A stretch of DNA of 35,705 bases from Smittium culicis (taxonomy: Eukaryota > Kickxellomycota > Harpellomycetes > Harpellales > Legeriomycetaceae), in assembly GCA_001970855.1 (NCBI GenBank), contig LSSN01001138.1, positions 1 through 35,705 of the forward strand, written 5' to 3'. The notes under the pieces are model-generated. The model was not told the origin of the DNA and ran no database searches. It saw only the letters and a list, made by a program, of their open reading frames with translations. This document shows positions 12,476 to 23,726 of this stretch, in pieces (position 1 is the stretch's first letter; every line of letters starts with the position of its first letter). The position numbers and the translations under genes were made by a program.

Positions 12476-12589
12476 CAAATGTAGACTACCAGCATAAAGA
12501 TCTTGAAAATTTTTTATAAGAATGTTATCTTTAAAATAATATGCCTTCAACTAAAAACGATAGAACAATAAGTATTTATTCAAGCTCCA

Positions 12590-13380
12590 ATGGAAAAAGA
12601 CGGGCTAAAGCTATTGGCGGGTATAGCTCAACAACTTCTACGCGAAAGGAATAGCGTCGCAAAACCCGAGGATCCGCGTGTTATTACAAGGATTCCAGTT
12701 ACCGATTTAACTTTGTATCCAGAACTAACTGAATCACTGTCATCAATTGAAGAGGGCTTCTTCAGATCCACGCTAACTGAAGAAGAGCGCAAAATTGCTT
12801 TAAATTCTTTCCGAGGACTAGTTCTATGAAATAAAACTCACTGCCACTGAAGGATTCAGCATCATGAGATGTGAAGAAGGCTGAGTCTGTCCTAAATCGA
12901 ATCCAGTCAGCTTTAGATCAAGGAAAGCGACCAATCGACTACTACTTCCACCTTAGAATCTATAGCACATCTGAGATAAATGTTGATGACGATGTTGAGA
13001 TCATATTTTCGAACATTATGCGCGCTCTTCTATCCGATATTACAGCAATGATGGATAAGGTGAGCTTAGATAACCTTAACAAGGGATTTGAGCTTCCTGT
13101 AAATCTAAAATGTATTCAAATCTAAAACGAAACCGCTAATGAATCAAGAGGTGTTGCACTTCCTCATCGCAAAGATGCCAGCGATAAAACGGCAACAGGA
13201 ACATATCTTTCGTAAGCAACAGCAGAATACGAACCCAAAAGATACGTACAGCAGACAAAATTGCTATGGCGCAGAGTATAATCGCTGCAACTGCCGTTGA
13301 AGCACGATCCAACAGGAACCTCGGAACGCCAGTCAAATTTTCGCCGAAGGGGCCGCTGCCTCAAGAGGAGGTCTAATAGA
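12590..13380 (+). pseudogene. DIRS gag-like ORF of element A, frameshifted
   Basis: The first 80 residues read in one frame (VITRIPVTDLTLYPEL, SIEEGFFRSTLTEEER) and stop at 12829. The next homologous part (KKAESVLNRIQSALDQ, RPIDYYFHLRI, MRALLSDITAMMDKV) continues from 12871 to 13125, and the tail lies in yet another frame. Block by block it parallels the open 266-residue gag of element C, so the breaks are secondary. The protein is presumed to act in the retroelement particle or nucleic-acid complex. No zinc knuckle is visible. Confidence 0.8.
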
Positions 13381-15335
13381 GACCCAGAGCAACCCCCAGT
13401 AGGGGAGAGGTTCTCTATGTTCAATTTGGCGTGCTATAAATTGATTGATAACCGATGGGTTAAGAACATAGTAGCACGGGGATTCAAAATCCCTTTCGCA
13501 AATCCAAAACTTCTGATGACGGATTCGACGACAACAGGGACGCGTCCGCGGCCCAATCCAACACTGATGTGTCACCCGCGTCGATTCAAAAGAAAACTGA
13601 TCCGTGAGTCCTGCAAAGCTTTGACCTAAGAAATTACCTCTCACCTGGAAAAACACGCAATCGAGGAAATCAAATCACGGTACCCTGGCTTTTACAGCCA
13701 GTTGTTTACGATAACCAAGAAGACTGGGGGTCTCCGACCTGTCCTCGACCTCCGCAGGCTCAACCTCTAGGTGGAGGAACAGAATTTCAAGATGGAGATG
13801 CTGACCTCCATCTGCCGTACGATCCGCCGAAAAGACAATCTCACGTCTCTGGATCTGCAGGATGCATTTATGCACATTCTGATGTACAAGAGGTGCAGGA
13901 AGTATCTGCGCTTCCAATGGAAAGGACGTTCGCTTCAGTTCCGCGTCTTGCCATTCGGTCTATCACTGAGCCCGTTGGTTTTCACCAAGATTCTCCGCCC
14001 GGTTCTGGAATGGGCCAGAGCGAAGGTGATCCGAATATCCACCTATCTGGACGACCTGATGATCCTGGGAGAGACTAAGGAAGCATGCGAAACCAATACG
14101 TGCTTAATCTACTACAAGCTCTTGGAGCTTGGATTCAATTTCAATTCATAAAAGTCCTCAACAACGCCATCCCAACAAATCACACATCTAGGAATGGTTA
14201 TAAACACCAGAGAAATGTCATTCAAGGTGCCTTCGACCAAGATGAGAGATCTTCAACGAGAGGCCAGCAAGCTACTGGATACTGGCCAATCGACATTAAG
14301 ATGCCTCACGAGCTTTATTGGGAAGATCAAATTGATTTATATTGCTATTCTCCTTGGGATACTCATGCTTCGCCGTCTCTTGGAGTTCAAGAATAGAGCG
14401 CTGTCCATATTGAATCCATAAACATCGACGGTAATTCTGAAGAGCCCAGAAATCCAGAACCTGCAGTTATGGAAGAGCCAACTAGCGTCATGGAACGAGC
14501 AGTCATTCTTGCCCGAAACACCAGAGCTAGAAATCTTTACAGATTCCAGCGACACAGCACGGGGAATTGTTGTGGTTCACCACTCTTACTCTGGAGTTTG
14601 AACCACACAACTGAGGAAGATGCACATCATTACAAAGGAACTACTGACGGTACATTATGCTCTGAAGCTCAAGAGGGTTGTGGGCAGATCGGTTTTAGTC
14701 TATTCAGACAACACAGCAACACTCTTGTACATCAAGAAATTCGGAGGCACAACCTCTTCAGAACTATTGGGGATCTCAGAACGGATTTGTTCACACTGCC
14801 TGAAAACCAAAACCCGTACCCAAGTAACATACGTTCCGTCACTTCTGAGCCCTGCGGATGCGCCAGGCTGACTGACGGCGCAGACCGAATGGCCCATATT
14901 TCAGAAGACATTCGACTCCTTGAATACACGATATGGTCGACACGATGTATATCTGTTTGTGCCCCACCAGAACACGAAGCTGAACCAGTACTACAGCTGG
15001 TTTCAAGACCAAAACGCATTGGGCCAGAATGCACTAGTCTATAAATGGTCCGGGCTCAAGAACCCTCACTGCTTCCTGCCCTGGAATCTGATATCCCAGG
15101 TTATTCAGAAAGATCGCCGAGAACCAATCACAATGACTCTATATACATCAATGTGATAAGTCAAAAATCTGGCTCCCAGACCTGAAGGCACTTTCAATAT
15201 CTCAGCAGATTTCAAATCAAGAAACAACGGTATTCCCCGATTCAAAAAGCAGAAAATCTTCGCTCTCGAAAAAAAGTCCTGGATCTTGATTTCCTGGAGG
15301 ATCAAAGGCGTTCCCTCATAACACAGGTATCGCAA
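13381..15335 (+). pseudogene. DIRS pol (RT-RNase H) of element A, broken
   Basis: Begins with the DIRS pre-RT motif (PVGERF, then RWVKNIVARGFKIPF). The RT core is in frame at 13771-14151: SLDLQDAFMHIL, KYLRFQWKG, LPFGLSLSPLVFTKILRPVL and the catalytic box STYLDDLMIL (YLDD intact, codons 14044-14055). RNase H follows: EIFTDSSD, TKELLTVHYAL, VYSDNTATL. Next is the segment typical of DIRS pol after RNase H: RYGRHDVYLF, YYSWFQDQN, LPWNLISQVIQK. Several frameshifts and stops separate these blocks (for example after 14151 and around 14870 and 15156), so no functional enzyme is made from this copy. Confidence 0.88.
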
Positions 15336-16570
15336 CTTATTTTTCTTTGAATAGTTACATCGCTGAATACAATGAATTTTTTATTTCAATTTCCTTTTTA
15401 TTCGTTCAAACGTTACGAATAAAACTACATAGAAAAAATATAGCTAATGAAAGAAAATAAAGCTTTAATAAGAATTAAGTTGTAAACTAAAATAAATGTA
15501 CATATAATGAGATAAGTTAAACTCAAGTATTAGTATATAAACGAAATCAGATTATAATAAATTGAAAATTTTTTAATGTAAAAAGGACAGCCTAACATAC
15601 TTCTGAGGCTCGATCTCGAAAAATTATTATAAAATAGGATTGTATAAAATTTTTTTTATTTTTAAATATAGTTTTTATTGTTATCAAATAAAAAGGCTCC
15701 AAAAAATAACAAAAAGTAAAAAGTACTAAAACTCTAAATATCGTATATCCATATGCTTAAAATTTTTAAATACTGATGTCGTGGAATAGTTTCTTCCATC
15801 TTCATAGCTTTATCAGTAGGGAATTTATCTTTAGTTGTGTTTTGGTTATTGTTTGCAGCAGAAAAGGTTATTTAATGTTTTTATTTGTTATGTGTGGGTA
15901 TTGCTTTTATAGCTTACATTCTTCTCTAAATAAAAGGAAGAAAAGATATATAAAAAATTCTTATAAAAAAAATGCGAGGTCCTACTTCAACATACACAAA
16001 AAAAGAGCGTATTTATATACCTCGTTAAAAAAATAATAGGTTTGATCTCGAATAATAGTAATAATAGTAATAATAATCATAAAAATGATAATAATAAAAT
16101 ATTAATGATATTGGTAGAAAATAAGACAATACCTTGTTTTACTATTGGATATTCACTAAATACTTATCTGTTCCACCATGACGCAGATTTCTTCTGCGAC
16201 ACTGACACTAATTCAAAACTTTAAACCTTGATATTTATTTTTTATTTTTATCAATTTACATTCGAAAAATTAAAATATTTAAATTCATTTCATTAAAAAT
16301 CTTGATTTATAATAAATTTGGTGGTCTATTAAATTCTACCACATATTCCGTCGATTATATAATGTCAAAAGATAGACTATTTGCTGCAGATCAAATTATA
16401 TTTCTATCCAGCACCGATTTTATTATCATATAATATTGTCAGTGAATTCCAGAGAACCTCCTGGATTAGCCCAATAGACGTCAAGATATTGACAGGCAAT
16501 ATATAACTCACCCTAAACAAAACAAAGCAAAACAAAATTTTTTGTTTTAACTTTTTTTATTATTTCAACA
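15336..16570. other. Non-element AT-rich DNA between A and D
   Basis: Nothing in this stretch resembles the equivalent junction in element C, where the recombinase follows pol almost directly. The open frames (15776-16036, 16042-16224) are low-complexity Lys/Asn/Tyr-rich and not convincing as genes. If A and D are one element, this is most or all of the interrupting insert. Confidence 0.45.
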
Positions 16571-16571
16571 A

Positions 16572-16640
16572 TTTACGGGATATATATAAAGGCGTAAAAG
16601 CCCTGATACACGGTTCCGGCGACTTTTTCACGTTTCATTT
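16572..16640 (+). promoter_or_regulatory. Candidate TATA promoter upstream of the segment D ORF
   Basis: GATATATATAAAGGCG at about 16578-16593 is a strong TATA-like box, followed by a GC-richer patch (CACGGTTCCGGCGAC). The first good ORF (ATG at 16839) lies about 250 bp downstream. Recognised by pattern only; no transcript evidence. Confidence 0.45.
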
Positions 16641-16838
16641 TCTTTTGGTTAAGATTCTATTTTTTTCATTTTCCTACCTGGTCAATCCCCAGTAGTGCAG
16701 CCTATCCTATAGATAGCGCTTTTAAAATAAAAATTTCAAAATTTCTTAAAAAAACACAACAAGGACTAATGTTCCTTGTGCCTATTCAACTTATCCTCTC
16801 TCATCTTTCTCTAGAGCTCCCACCCGAAACAAGACGCT

Positions 16839-17859
16839 ATGGATCTGAGGAAGTTCTTGTCTTCCCGTACCCCCTCTCCTCCGGTTGCGAACTACGAGGA
16901 GGATCAAAATACGAAGACCCCGCCAGTTAGTATACTCTATGATACTATAAATGGCACGGATACCGAAGCGAGGGGCCTACCCATTCTGGTAGACCCTCCA
17001 ACAATATCAAATGATTTTTGGACTCCAATCTCAACTTCGCAGACAATAAATTTTCTTGCGGAAATTTATGTCTTGGAAAAACTTAAAGTAGGATCAATTA
17101 AGGCACATAAATCTGCTTTGCTGACTTTGGCTGAAGATCATACAGAAATAAAAAAACACACAATTTTCGACGAGTTCATGAGAACATTGAACACAAGATT
17201 GATTAAATCTCTTTTTAGGCCTAAGGAAGATATTTACCCGATTTATTAATTGTGTATGCTTTGTGGGCCCACAACAGACATCACTGTTTAAAAATGAACT
17301 GCAAAGCTTTATTGTTTATTGACAATGATAGGTCTCCTGATAGCTAGTGACATACATAGAATCGACGATGCTAGATTTCAAACCGAAAAGAAAGAGCTAA
17401 ATTTAGTTATAGTAGCGCCTAAGGAAAAGAGAGGCGGTCAAACCGTTGAAAAACCCTGCCTAATCACTATACATAGAAATTAAATATTTTGTCTATAGTA
17501 GCTTACAAAGTAAACAAGGAAATTTTTGGGTTCAACCTCTGACAAACACTGAATGAAAACAACAGCGAATGGACTGTAAACAGGTTGATACTATTTATTA
17601 AAGACAACAAGAAGCCTCTTTATATGGATAGTAAAATGAGATACATACACTCAATTTCTGATCTTATCCGCATGACTCTGACACATCTATACCGAAGGGC
17701 AAAGAAATCGGATCCACTATAGCTGCAAATGAAGGTATTTCATCAGATGATATACTTTCACTTGCTTTTTGGTCGAAATATACCAACTTTGTTACATATT
17801 ATCGACTCGCAAGAAATTCATCAAATAACTTGACTGAGTCGATCTTGAATTTGGAGTAA
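16839..17859 (+). pseudogene. DIRS tyrosine recombinase (YR), decayed, with an unmatched N-terminal segment (segment D)
   Basis: The first 136 residues are open. Residues 1 to about 68 (MDLRKFLSSRTPSPPVANYE and on) match nothing in elements B or C and are GC-richer. From about residue 69 the frame is recombinase: INFLAEIYVLEKLKVGSIK, MRTLNTRLIKSLFRP. After the stop at 17249 the rest survives in pieces: the first arginine region (ASDIHRIDDARF), LNLVIVAPKEKRGG, VAYKVNKEIFGF, and a terminal frame (PKGKEIGSTIAANEGISSDD, FWSKYTNFVTYYRLARNSSN) that includes the likely catalytic Tyr. It ends at 17859. Elements C and B carry homologous recombinases. DIRS recombinases insert circular cDNA. The N-terminal part may come from a different DIRS ORF after an internal deletion, or from captured sequence. 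Confidence 0.8.
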
Positions 17860-17900
17860 ATTAGTATATCTCCTCACTTAAATATAATTTATAATTAATA

Positions 17901-17943
17901 AAGCTCTTTAGAGTGAACATTAATTTATATTATACGATGTGAA
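17901..17943 (+). repeat. Internal complementary region (ICR) of segment D
   Basis: GCTCTTTAGAGTGAACATTA and following is nearly the reverse complement of the terminal bases at 18131-18176. Both share the TTAATTTATATTATA core and GCTCTTTAGAG. In DIRS elements an ICR next to the right ITR, complementary to the outer ends, is thought to help close the cDNA into a circle. Confidence 0.72.
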
Positions 17944-18007
17944 AATAAATATTAAGTCCAACCTTCCCGTCCCAATTTACCAATGCCGTAAGATGATAAT
18001 TATATCA

Positions 18008-18178
18008 TTAACGTGTAATTCACAATCTATACTATTAAAAAAATTTTATAGCTCATTTTAATTCTCTTATTTTATTGGTTTTGGTTTTTCTGTTTATTAT
18101 TATCCAATAAGATGGTAACGCTAAATATATATCCTCACCTCTTATAATATAAATTAATATAAACTCTAAAGAGCTCGA
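18008..18178 (+). repeat. Right inverted terminal repeat (segment D)
   Basis: Starts near ACGTGTAATTCACA and ends in ACTCTAAAGAGCTCGATTA. The plus strand here reads like the plus strand at 30279-30425, which is the left end of the minus-oriented element C, so relative to coding direction the two are inverted. It also mirrors the left end of element A at 12306. Confidence 0.75.
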
Positions 18179-20853
18179 TTAAATATAATAAATAGCATAC
18201 TTATTAAATATTTATTTAATTTAATTATAATTTATTATATTTTAGGGCGAAAAAGATTTTATATCTGCTAAAATTGAATAATTACGAGGCTATATATAAT
18301 TTGTGCAAGTTTTCTCTCTAATAATTGAGAAATACAGTAAGTTAATTATTTTCCAAGTAATTTCTATTAGATGTAAAATATTTATATTTAGTATAAATTT
18401 ATGCAAAAAAATAACTATCTAAAAATTAAATGAACTAATTCACCTGCAAAAAGCATTAAAAAAACGGATTTTTTTGAGTTGCGAGCGATTTTTAGGCTAT
18501 TTTAGTATTTTAAGATTAATTAAAATATACCAATATTTCTTAAAGTTTCGGTATTAAAAAATTTTAATTTAAAAGAGTTGAAGTTTTGTAAACCAGAAAA
18601 TTTCTTTATACTATGATAAGTTTTAAAAACCCAAAAAATAGGAACAGAAAATTGAATATTTAAATAATAAAACGAATCAACAGTTTAAAATATTCACATC
18701 ATTGCTAGATATATATATAAAAGTTTATTATCGTATACTACAAGAGAAAATATATTTATATTTTTCTCAAGTACTATAAAAATGTTAAATAAAAAACTGA
18801 TATACTTCAAGTTAAATTATATAATGATTAAAATTTAATGTTATTCTAGATAAGAGGAAAAATAAAATTGTATTATTCAATTCTTTCAGTATATAATATT
18901 TTGATTTCTAAAAGATCCCCCGAAAATCTATTAAATAACGTTTACCAACCTTATATCAGACAATTTTAGTCAACTAAAGTCATAATTTACCAAAAATTAG
19001 TAATAATATATATTTTATTTATATTCATATATACAGTGTCGAAATTTTCGATACAAATTACTAGTTTTATATTTAAGAATTTCGTGCTAATTAAAGCTCT
19101 CGATTTAATTAATGAGCTATTTTACTATAATAAAACAAAATTTTATATCTTTTCCCCATTTTTAATGAGTATAAAAAGTTGTAAAATGTATGACATTTTT
19201 ATTTAATATTAAACTGATAAATATTTTTAATGATTAATAAAATCATAAAAAAACTGAGTGGTAGCTGATGTAACAAAAAAAAACATAATTGGATAGCTCT
19301 TAAAAGAATGGTATATCGCATCTCAAGTAAATTTTGTAAAATTTTAAATCTAAGTTTAATGGAAATGATTTTTGGGGTTTATTTAAAATATAATACAATA
19401 CATTATTAGGTATTAAAATATCTATGATAAGAATTAAGATAAGAAAATATGGGAAAAAAAATAAATTTTGAAAATCTTTGTCAAATGATGGGAGAGGGGA
19501 TGTATAAGCTCAGGTTTATGTCACTAGCATAGATCAAATTAATTGTGGAAATTAATTTATAGTTATATACTTCAATTTTCTATTGGTAAAAATTTAATGG
19601 GACAATAGAGCTTTTACTGAAAATTTTGGAGAATTATGATTGATCTCATCACATGAACTACGATTTTAATTCAAAAAATATATTTTAAAGGTATAAAAAA
19701 TTAAACAGTTTATTCACGCCTTTTTTTTGGTCATAGTTTTGTGTTTTTATTTTTTTAATTGGGATATATGCTATCAAGATCGAGATAAAAAAATACCTCT
19801 AAGCTATTTATATCAAGGTTTTATTGATGCTAGTTTTGTCTTATTTTTAATATATCTTATGATAGTTCCCTGATATTTCATGATCATCTATAAAACATTT
19901 TTTTATCGCTCAGGAGCACTTTTGAGTGCTCTTAATCAATCGAGGTCGTATTGATATTCCATATAGCCGCGGAATTATAAATATTGATATTCTAAATCAC
20001 ATCTTTATTTTTTGCTAAATCCATACTATATATCTTTATCAATTAAAATAAAATATTTATCTAATTTTAAGTTTATAAAAATTTTAAAATTAATTAAATA
20101 ATCTATTGATTCTTTAAAATTCAATATAAACATTTTTTAAGTCTTTAGATTTGTTACAAAATTTGAATAAGCGGATATTTTCGTCACTGATCTATTTACT
20201 AACTGTTTTTCTGGTTGTGATTATTGCTCATAAAATTTCCAGACACGATTATATATTTTTGGATCAATTTTGAATTATATATAATTCACCATAGTCGTTT
20301 TTGAAGTTGTAATTTTGAAATAAAAAGGCTGTGTAGTTTATGTGTAATGAGTTACTGTTGCTTTTAATTTATTTATGTTAATTTATTTTTAAATAGATTT
20401 TAATTTTCTATCATTGTGCTTAGAGATATATACCTCCTGTAATCCTATAAGTTCATAATTTTCACGACAAGGGTTTTTTCCTATCTTATTTTATATACTT
20501 CTTTACAGAAAGTAGAGATTTTTTTTTTATAAATTTTTTCGCGAGTTAGAATAAAGTCATTTATACTTAATTGAATACCACTTGGTATTATTTTTTAGCT
20601 TTAATGTAAGTATTAATGTATATTTTGGAAATTTCAGAGTATATTTGGATGAGTAAAAAAAACCTCTTACTGTATTTCTTATAATTAGTTCGCTTTTTTT
20701 TTTTTTTTTTTTTTTTTTTTTGATATCTATAGGACTAGAACTCCAAATATAATACTGGATCTTGCAATATCATACGAATAAAAAATTTTTTTACTGCTTA
20801 ATATAAAATCCATTATTGATAATTTTATATAAGATATTTAGAATTATTATTAT
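18179..20853. other. Long AT-rich stretch without genes
   Basis: Almost no open frames on either strand. 18515-18600 resembles the right half of MITE family 2 (AATATACCAATATTTCTTAA is shared with about 34752). A perfect stem GAGCACT / AGTGCTC lies at about 19914-19931. A T run of roughly 28 sits at 20693-20720. There is no other supportable content. Confidence 0.5.
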
Positions 20854-20934
20854 TGCATTTCATTCGTAAAATACATTTATGTTGCTCCAGAGTTTTTTTT
20901 TAATACCAGGTTTGAAATGTTTTTTAGCGGAGCT

Positions 20935-21865
20935 CTTGAAAGCATGTAATAAGTATAGAATATCCCCTTAATTGATCAAAATACAAGAGAAATAACATCC
21001 TCATATGATATGCCAGATTTTGTTGCAATTTTTGAGTCAATTGCTCTGGATTTAGGCCTCTTTTCAAATGCAAATAATTTTAATCAATCCATTAATCTGT
21101 TTAAATGTTTACCAGTCCTTTGAGTAATTATTTTCTTATGCGTGACTTTAAATTTTCTTATCAAATAGTTAATTTTTATTTCTTCATTAAGCGGATGAGG
21201 TCCCCAACAGTGCTCTAAAGCAATTCATGGTTTATAATTCTTTAAATCTAGCACGGGACATATGTACTGAATAGAATGACTATTTATGTGGCATACTTTT
21301 TCCATTGAAGAACCAGAGCGTCATTCTTTAGGGATTAAAATAACAAATCTAGCATAACTGGAAGTTATTTTAGTTTTTCTGTCATCTATTCTATCTATAT
21401 CACTTGGTATTAAGAACCCACAAATTGATATTAGCCAACAAAGCTTCTTAGCGAGATTTTCTGTTGTCATCGATTAATTATCGCCCCACTTTTTAAATGA
21501 TTCTATGATCAGTGATATATCACATGAAGGATAATTAAAGGATTTTATGCCCATTATTCCCAATTCCGAAAAATATTTTTTGAACATGATATCTTTAGTA
21601 ATTGTCGACAGGTCTGGGAAAATATCCAAAATTGATGATCGATAATTTCTTATTGTTGGTATTGACCAACCTTGAGTAACTCTGCCATTACCAAGAAAAT
21701 TTATAATATCTACAGCTGATATTTCGCTACGCCCGGGACAATTTTCAGAACACCATATCATAAATTTTTTCTTTGCAAAGTTATAAATATTTGATGTTCT
21801 TACAGCAAATTGACTCTCTAGAATCAGATCTATTGCTGAATTTGTTAGGACTTCAATTTAATACC
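20935..21865 (-). pseudogene. Tyrosine recombinase of element B
   Basis: An open N-terminal part runs from about 21865 to 21474 (ESQFAVRTSNIYNFAKKKF, IINFLGNGRV, WSIPTIRNYRSSILDIFP), the helical DNA-binding domain of DIRS recombinases. It starts in a different frame while pol is still being read, giving the overlap usual in the family. Past the stop, fragments continue: LIPSDIDRIDDRKTKI (first catalytic Arg region), RFVILIPKE, IDSKIATKSGISYEDVISLV, FYTYYMLSRA (likely nucleophile Tyr). Several stops interrupt it. Confidence 0.75.
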
Positions 21866-23716
21866 TTGTCCGCCTATCATAAAGGCTGTAAGCGACCAAT
21901 CCTTGTTCTTCAACATTATCGAAATTCCGTTTGAATTTTCCGGGAGCACTTCTTCTGTTGGTATTCTGATTGGTATCGCTATCGAAATTTTGATTAGATC
22001 TGGGAACCAAATCCATGTTATCCACCTAGGAGTTATTAGTGTCAAGGTTGATTTCTCTCGGTTGACCTTCTGGATTATCCTCATGATGAGATTCCAAGGT
22101 GGGCGGCAGTATGGATTCTTCAAAAAACTCCACCGGTGATTGAAAGCTTCCGTTGTTGCTGCTTCTTGTGATAGTTTCCAGCTGAAAAATATCGACAGTT
22201 TGTGGCTCGCCTGGGCTGCGAACATATCCACATCGTGCGGTCTGAACTTCATATCTATCTTGCTGAATATCTTTTCTGGTATTGACCATTCCGTCTGTGT
22301 ACCCATCCTTGAAGAAGCGTCTGATGAATTGAGTGCAAAAAGTACTTAATTCATCTGTGGGACAGTCAAATAATTCAGATGTTGGACCCAAAACTGCTCT
22401 AAGACCTTAAGCAGAGCAGGCGACTGGGTCCCGCCTTGTTTATCCACATAGGCTATTGATTTATTGTTGTCTGAATACACCATCACACTCTTGCGAATTA
22501 TTTCTGGGAGCTATAAGCCTTTTAGGATTGCTATCAACTCCTTGATATTTATTGGCAGTTTCTTTTCCTTTTTGGAACAAGCTCCTGAGTATTGATTTTC
22601 CCCTTGGACTATACCCCAGCCTGAGTCACTTGCGTCTGTGAAGACTTCAGCTTCTGGTACTTCTGGAAGGAAGCTTCGGCTTTTCCAGATGACTAGGTTC
22701 TCTCTCCACCATTTCAAATTTTCCAAGGCAGATTTTATTAGCTATATTACTGAGTTTCAATTTGAGTTTTTTCTCAGAGCTTCGTTTATTAGCTCTATAA
22801 GCCTTCTGGTCATCAAAAAACCAGGGAGGAGTGCAATTGACATGGCCTGAGCTTTTCCTATGAATAATGCTAATTTTTTCACTGTTGTCGCACCCTTGGT
22901 TATGAAATGGTTTTCATCCATCCTCAGGTCCCTGAAATTGCCTTTTGGGATTTCTAGCGTCATCAATAGTGGATTGATTTTCATTCCCAGATTTTTTAGG
23001 CTTTGTGAGGGAACTAATGAGGATTTTTTTTCCTGGATTATAAATCCCAGTCTCTGTAGGCGTTTTATCACCTTCTGTGTTTTCTTCAGCAATTCATCCT
23101 TGCTCGATCTTAAGATTAAAAAATCTCCCAAGTAAGTACTTATCCTTATCACACGCTGTCTTTTCCATCTCAGTACTGGGTATAATACCCTCATGAAAAC
23201 TAGTGGTCTCAAGGAAAAGCCTAATGGAAGAATGCGGAAGCAAAATTTTTTGTTTTCCCACTGAAAACGGATATATTTCCTTGAATATTGAGAAAAAAGT
23301 ACGTGAAGGAATGCGTCTGCAAGAACTATGATTGTCATCCAATCTTTGCGACTAACACGCCTGAATACAGCCGACAGACTCTTCATTTTGAATTGCCTTT
23401 GAGGCAGATGCTGATTAAGTGGGTTCAGATTTAATACTGGGCGAGTTTCTCCAGATTTTTTCGGAGCCGTAAACATCTTCGAAAAGAATCCACTGTGTCG
23501 TGAGAAACCTGTTCTATTGCGTTTTTTGAGAGTAGGGCCATTATTTCTTCATCTATTGCCCTGGTATCCTGCTTTGAAAACCTTCTTCCTTGTATCATCT
23601 TCGTTCTGATCACTGTTTTTGGTTGGGTCAATAGTGGAATCCTGAACCCCTTCTCTATTACAGATATGACCCAAAGATTGTTTGTGAGTCTCTCCCACAC
23701 TTTTTGGAAGATAGTC
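21845..23716 (-). pseudogene. DIRS pol (RT-RNase H) of element B with altered YxDD
   Basis: The pre-RT motif PVGGRLTIFQKVWERLTNNLW is followed by IEKGFRIPLL. The RT frame 23476-22757 is long and open: RPVLNLNPLNQHLPQ, KYIRFQWENKKFCFRILPL, LRPLVFMRVLYPVL. The catalytic box reads ISTYLGDFLIL, Gly in place of the first Asp (codons 23123-23134). RNase H: EVFTDASDSGWGIV, INIKELIAILKGL, MVYSDNNKSIAYVDKQGG. The post-RNase H domain reads RPHDVDMFAAQ, FFSWKLSQEA, PPWNLIMRIIQKVNREKSTL, ending at 21845. At least three frame changes or stops separate the blocks. Confidence 0.88.
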
Positions 23717-23726
23717 AGCCGTCCCC

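Larger units (their letters stand above)
12306..15335 (+). mobile_element. DIRS-like retroelement A (left part: ITR, gag, RT, RNase H)
   Basis: Order: left ITR, gag-like ORF, RT, RNase H, then the domain that follows RNase H in DIRS elements. Homology to element C is continuous from the left ITR through GVPS-like residues at about 15315, where the two sequences part. No recombinase follows directly; the nearest one in the same orientation is segment D at 16839, followed by a right ITR. A and D together would have the canonical DIRS order, so they may be one element interrupted by about 1.5 kb of other DNA. The coding regions carry frameshifts and stops. Confidence 0.88.

Noticed and set aside
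13391..13404. Palindromic CCCCAGTAGGGG at the gag-pol junction, also in elements B and C, as a frameshift signal
   Set aside because: It encodes the conserved P-V-G of the DIRS pre-RT motif (PVGGRL type), so protein constraint suffices. A partial likeness at about 16687 lacks the second arm.
16169..16184. Short inverted match of TTCCACCATGACGCA with about 25650-25664
   Set aside because: Only about 14-15 bases agree and flanking sequence does not. Too weak to call terminal repeats of one element.
15776..16224. Two consecutive plus-strand ORFs, 86 and 60 residues
   Set aside because: Lys/Asn/Tyr-rich low-complexity translation of AT-rich DNA, no motif, and codon composition no different from intergenic DNA.
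19913..19932. Perfect hairpin GAGCACT ... AGTGCTC as a terminator or RNA element
   Set aside because: A single 7-bp stem in AT-rich intergenic DNA of a eukaryote with no gene nearby; no supporting context.
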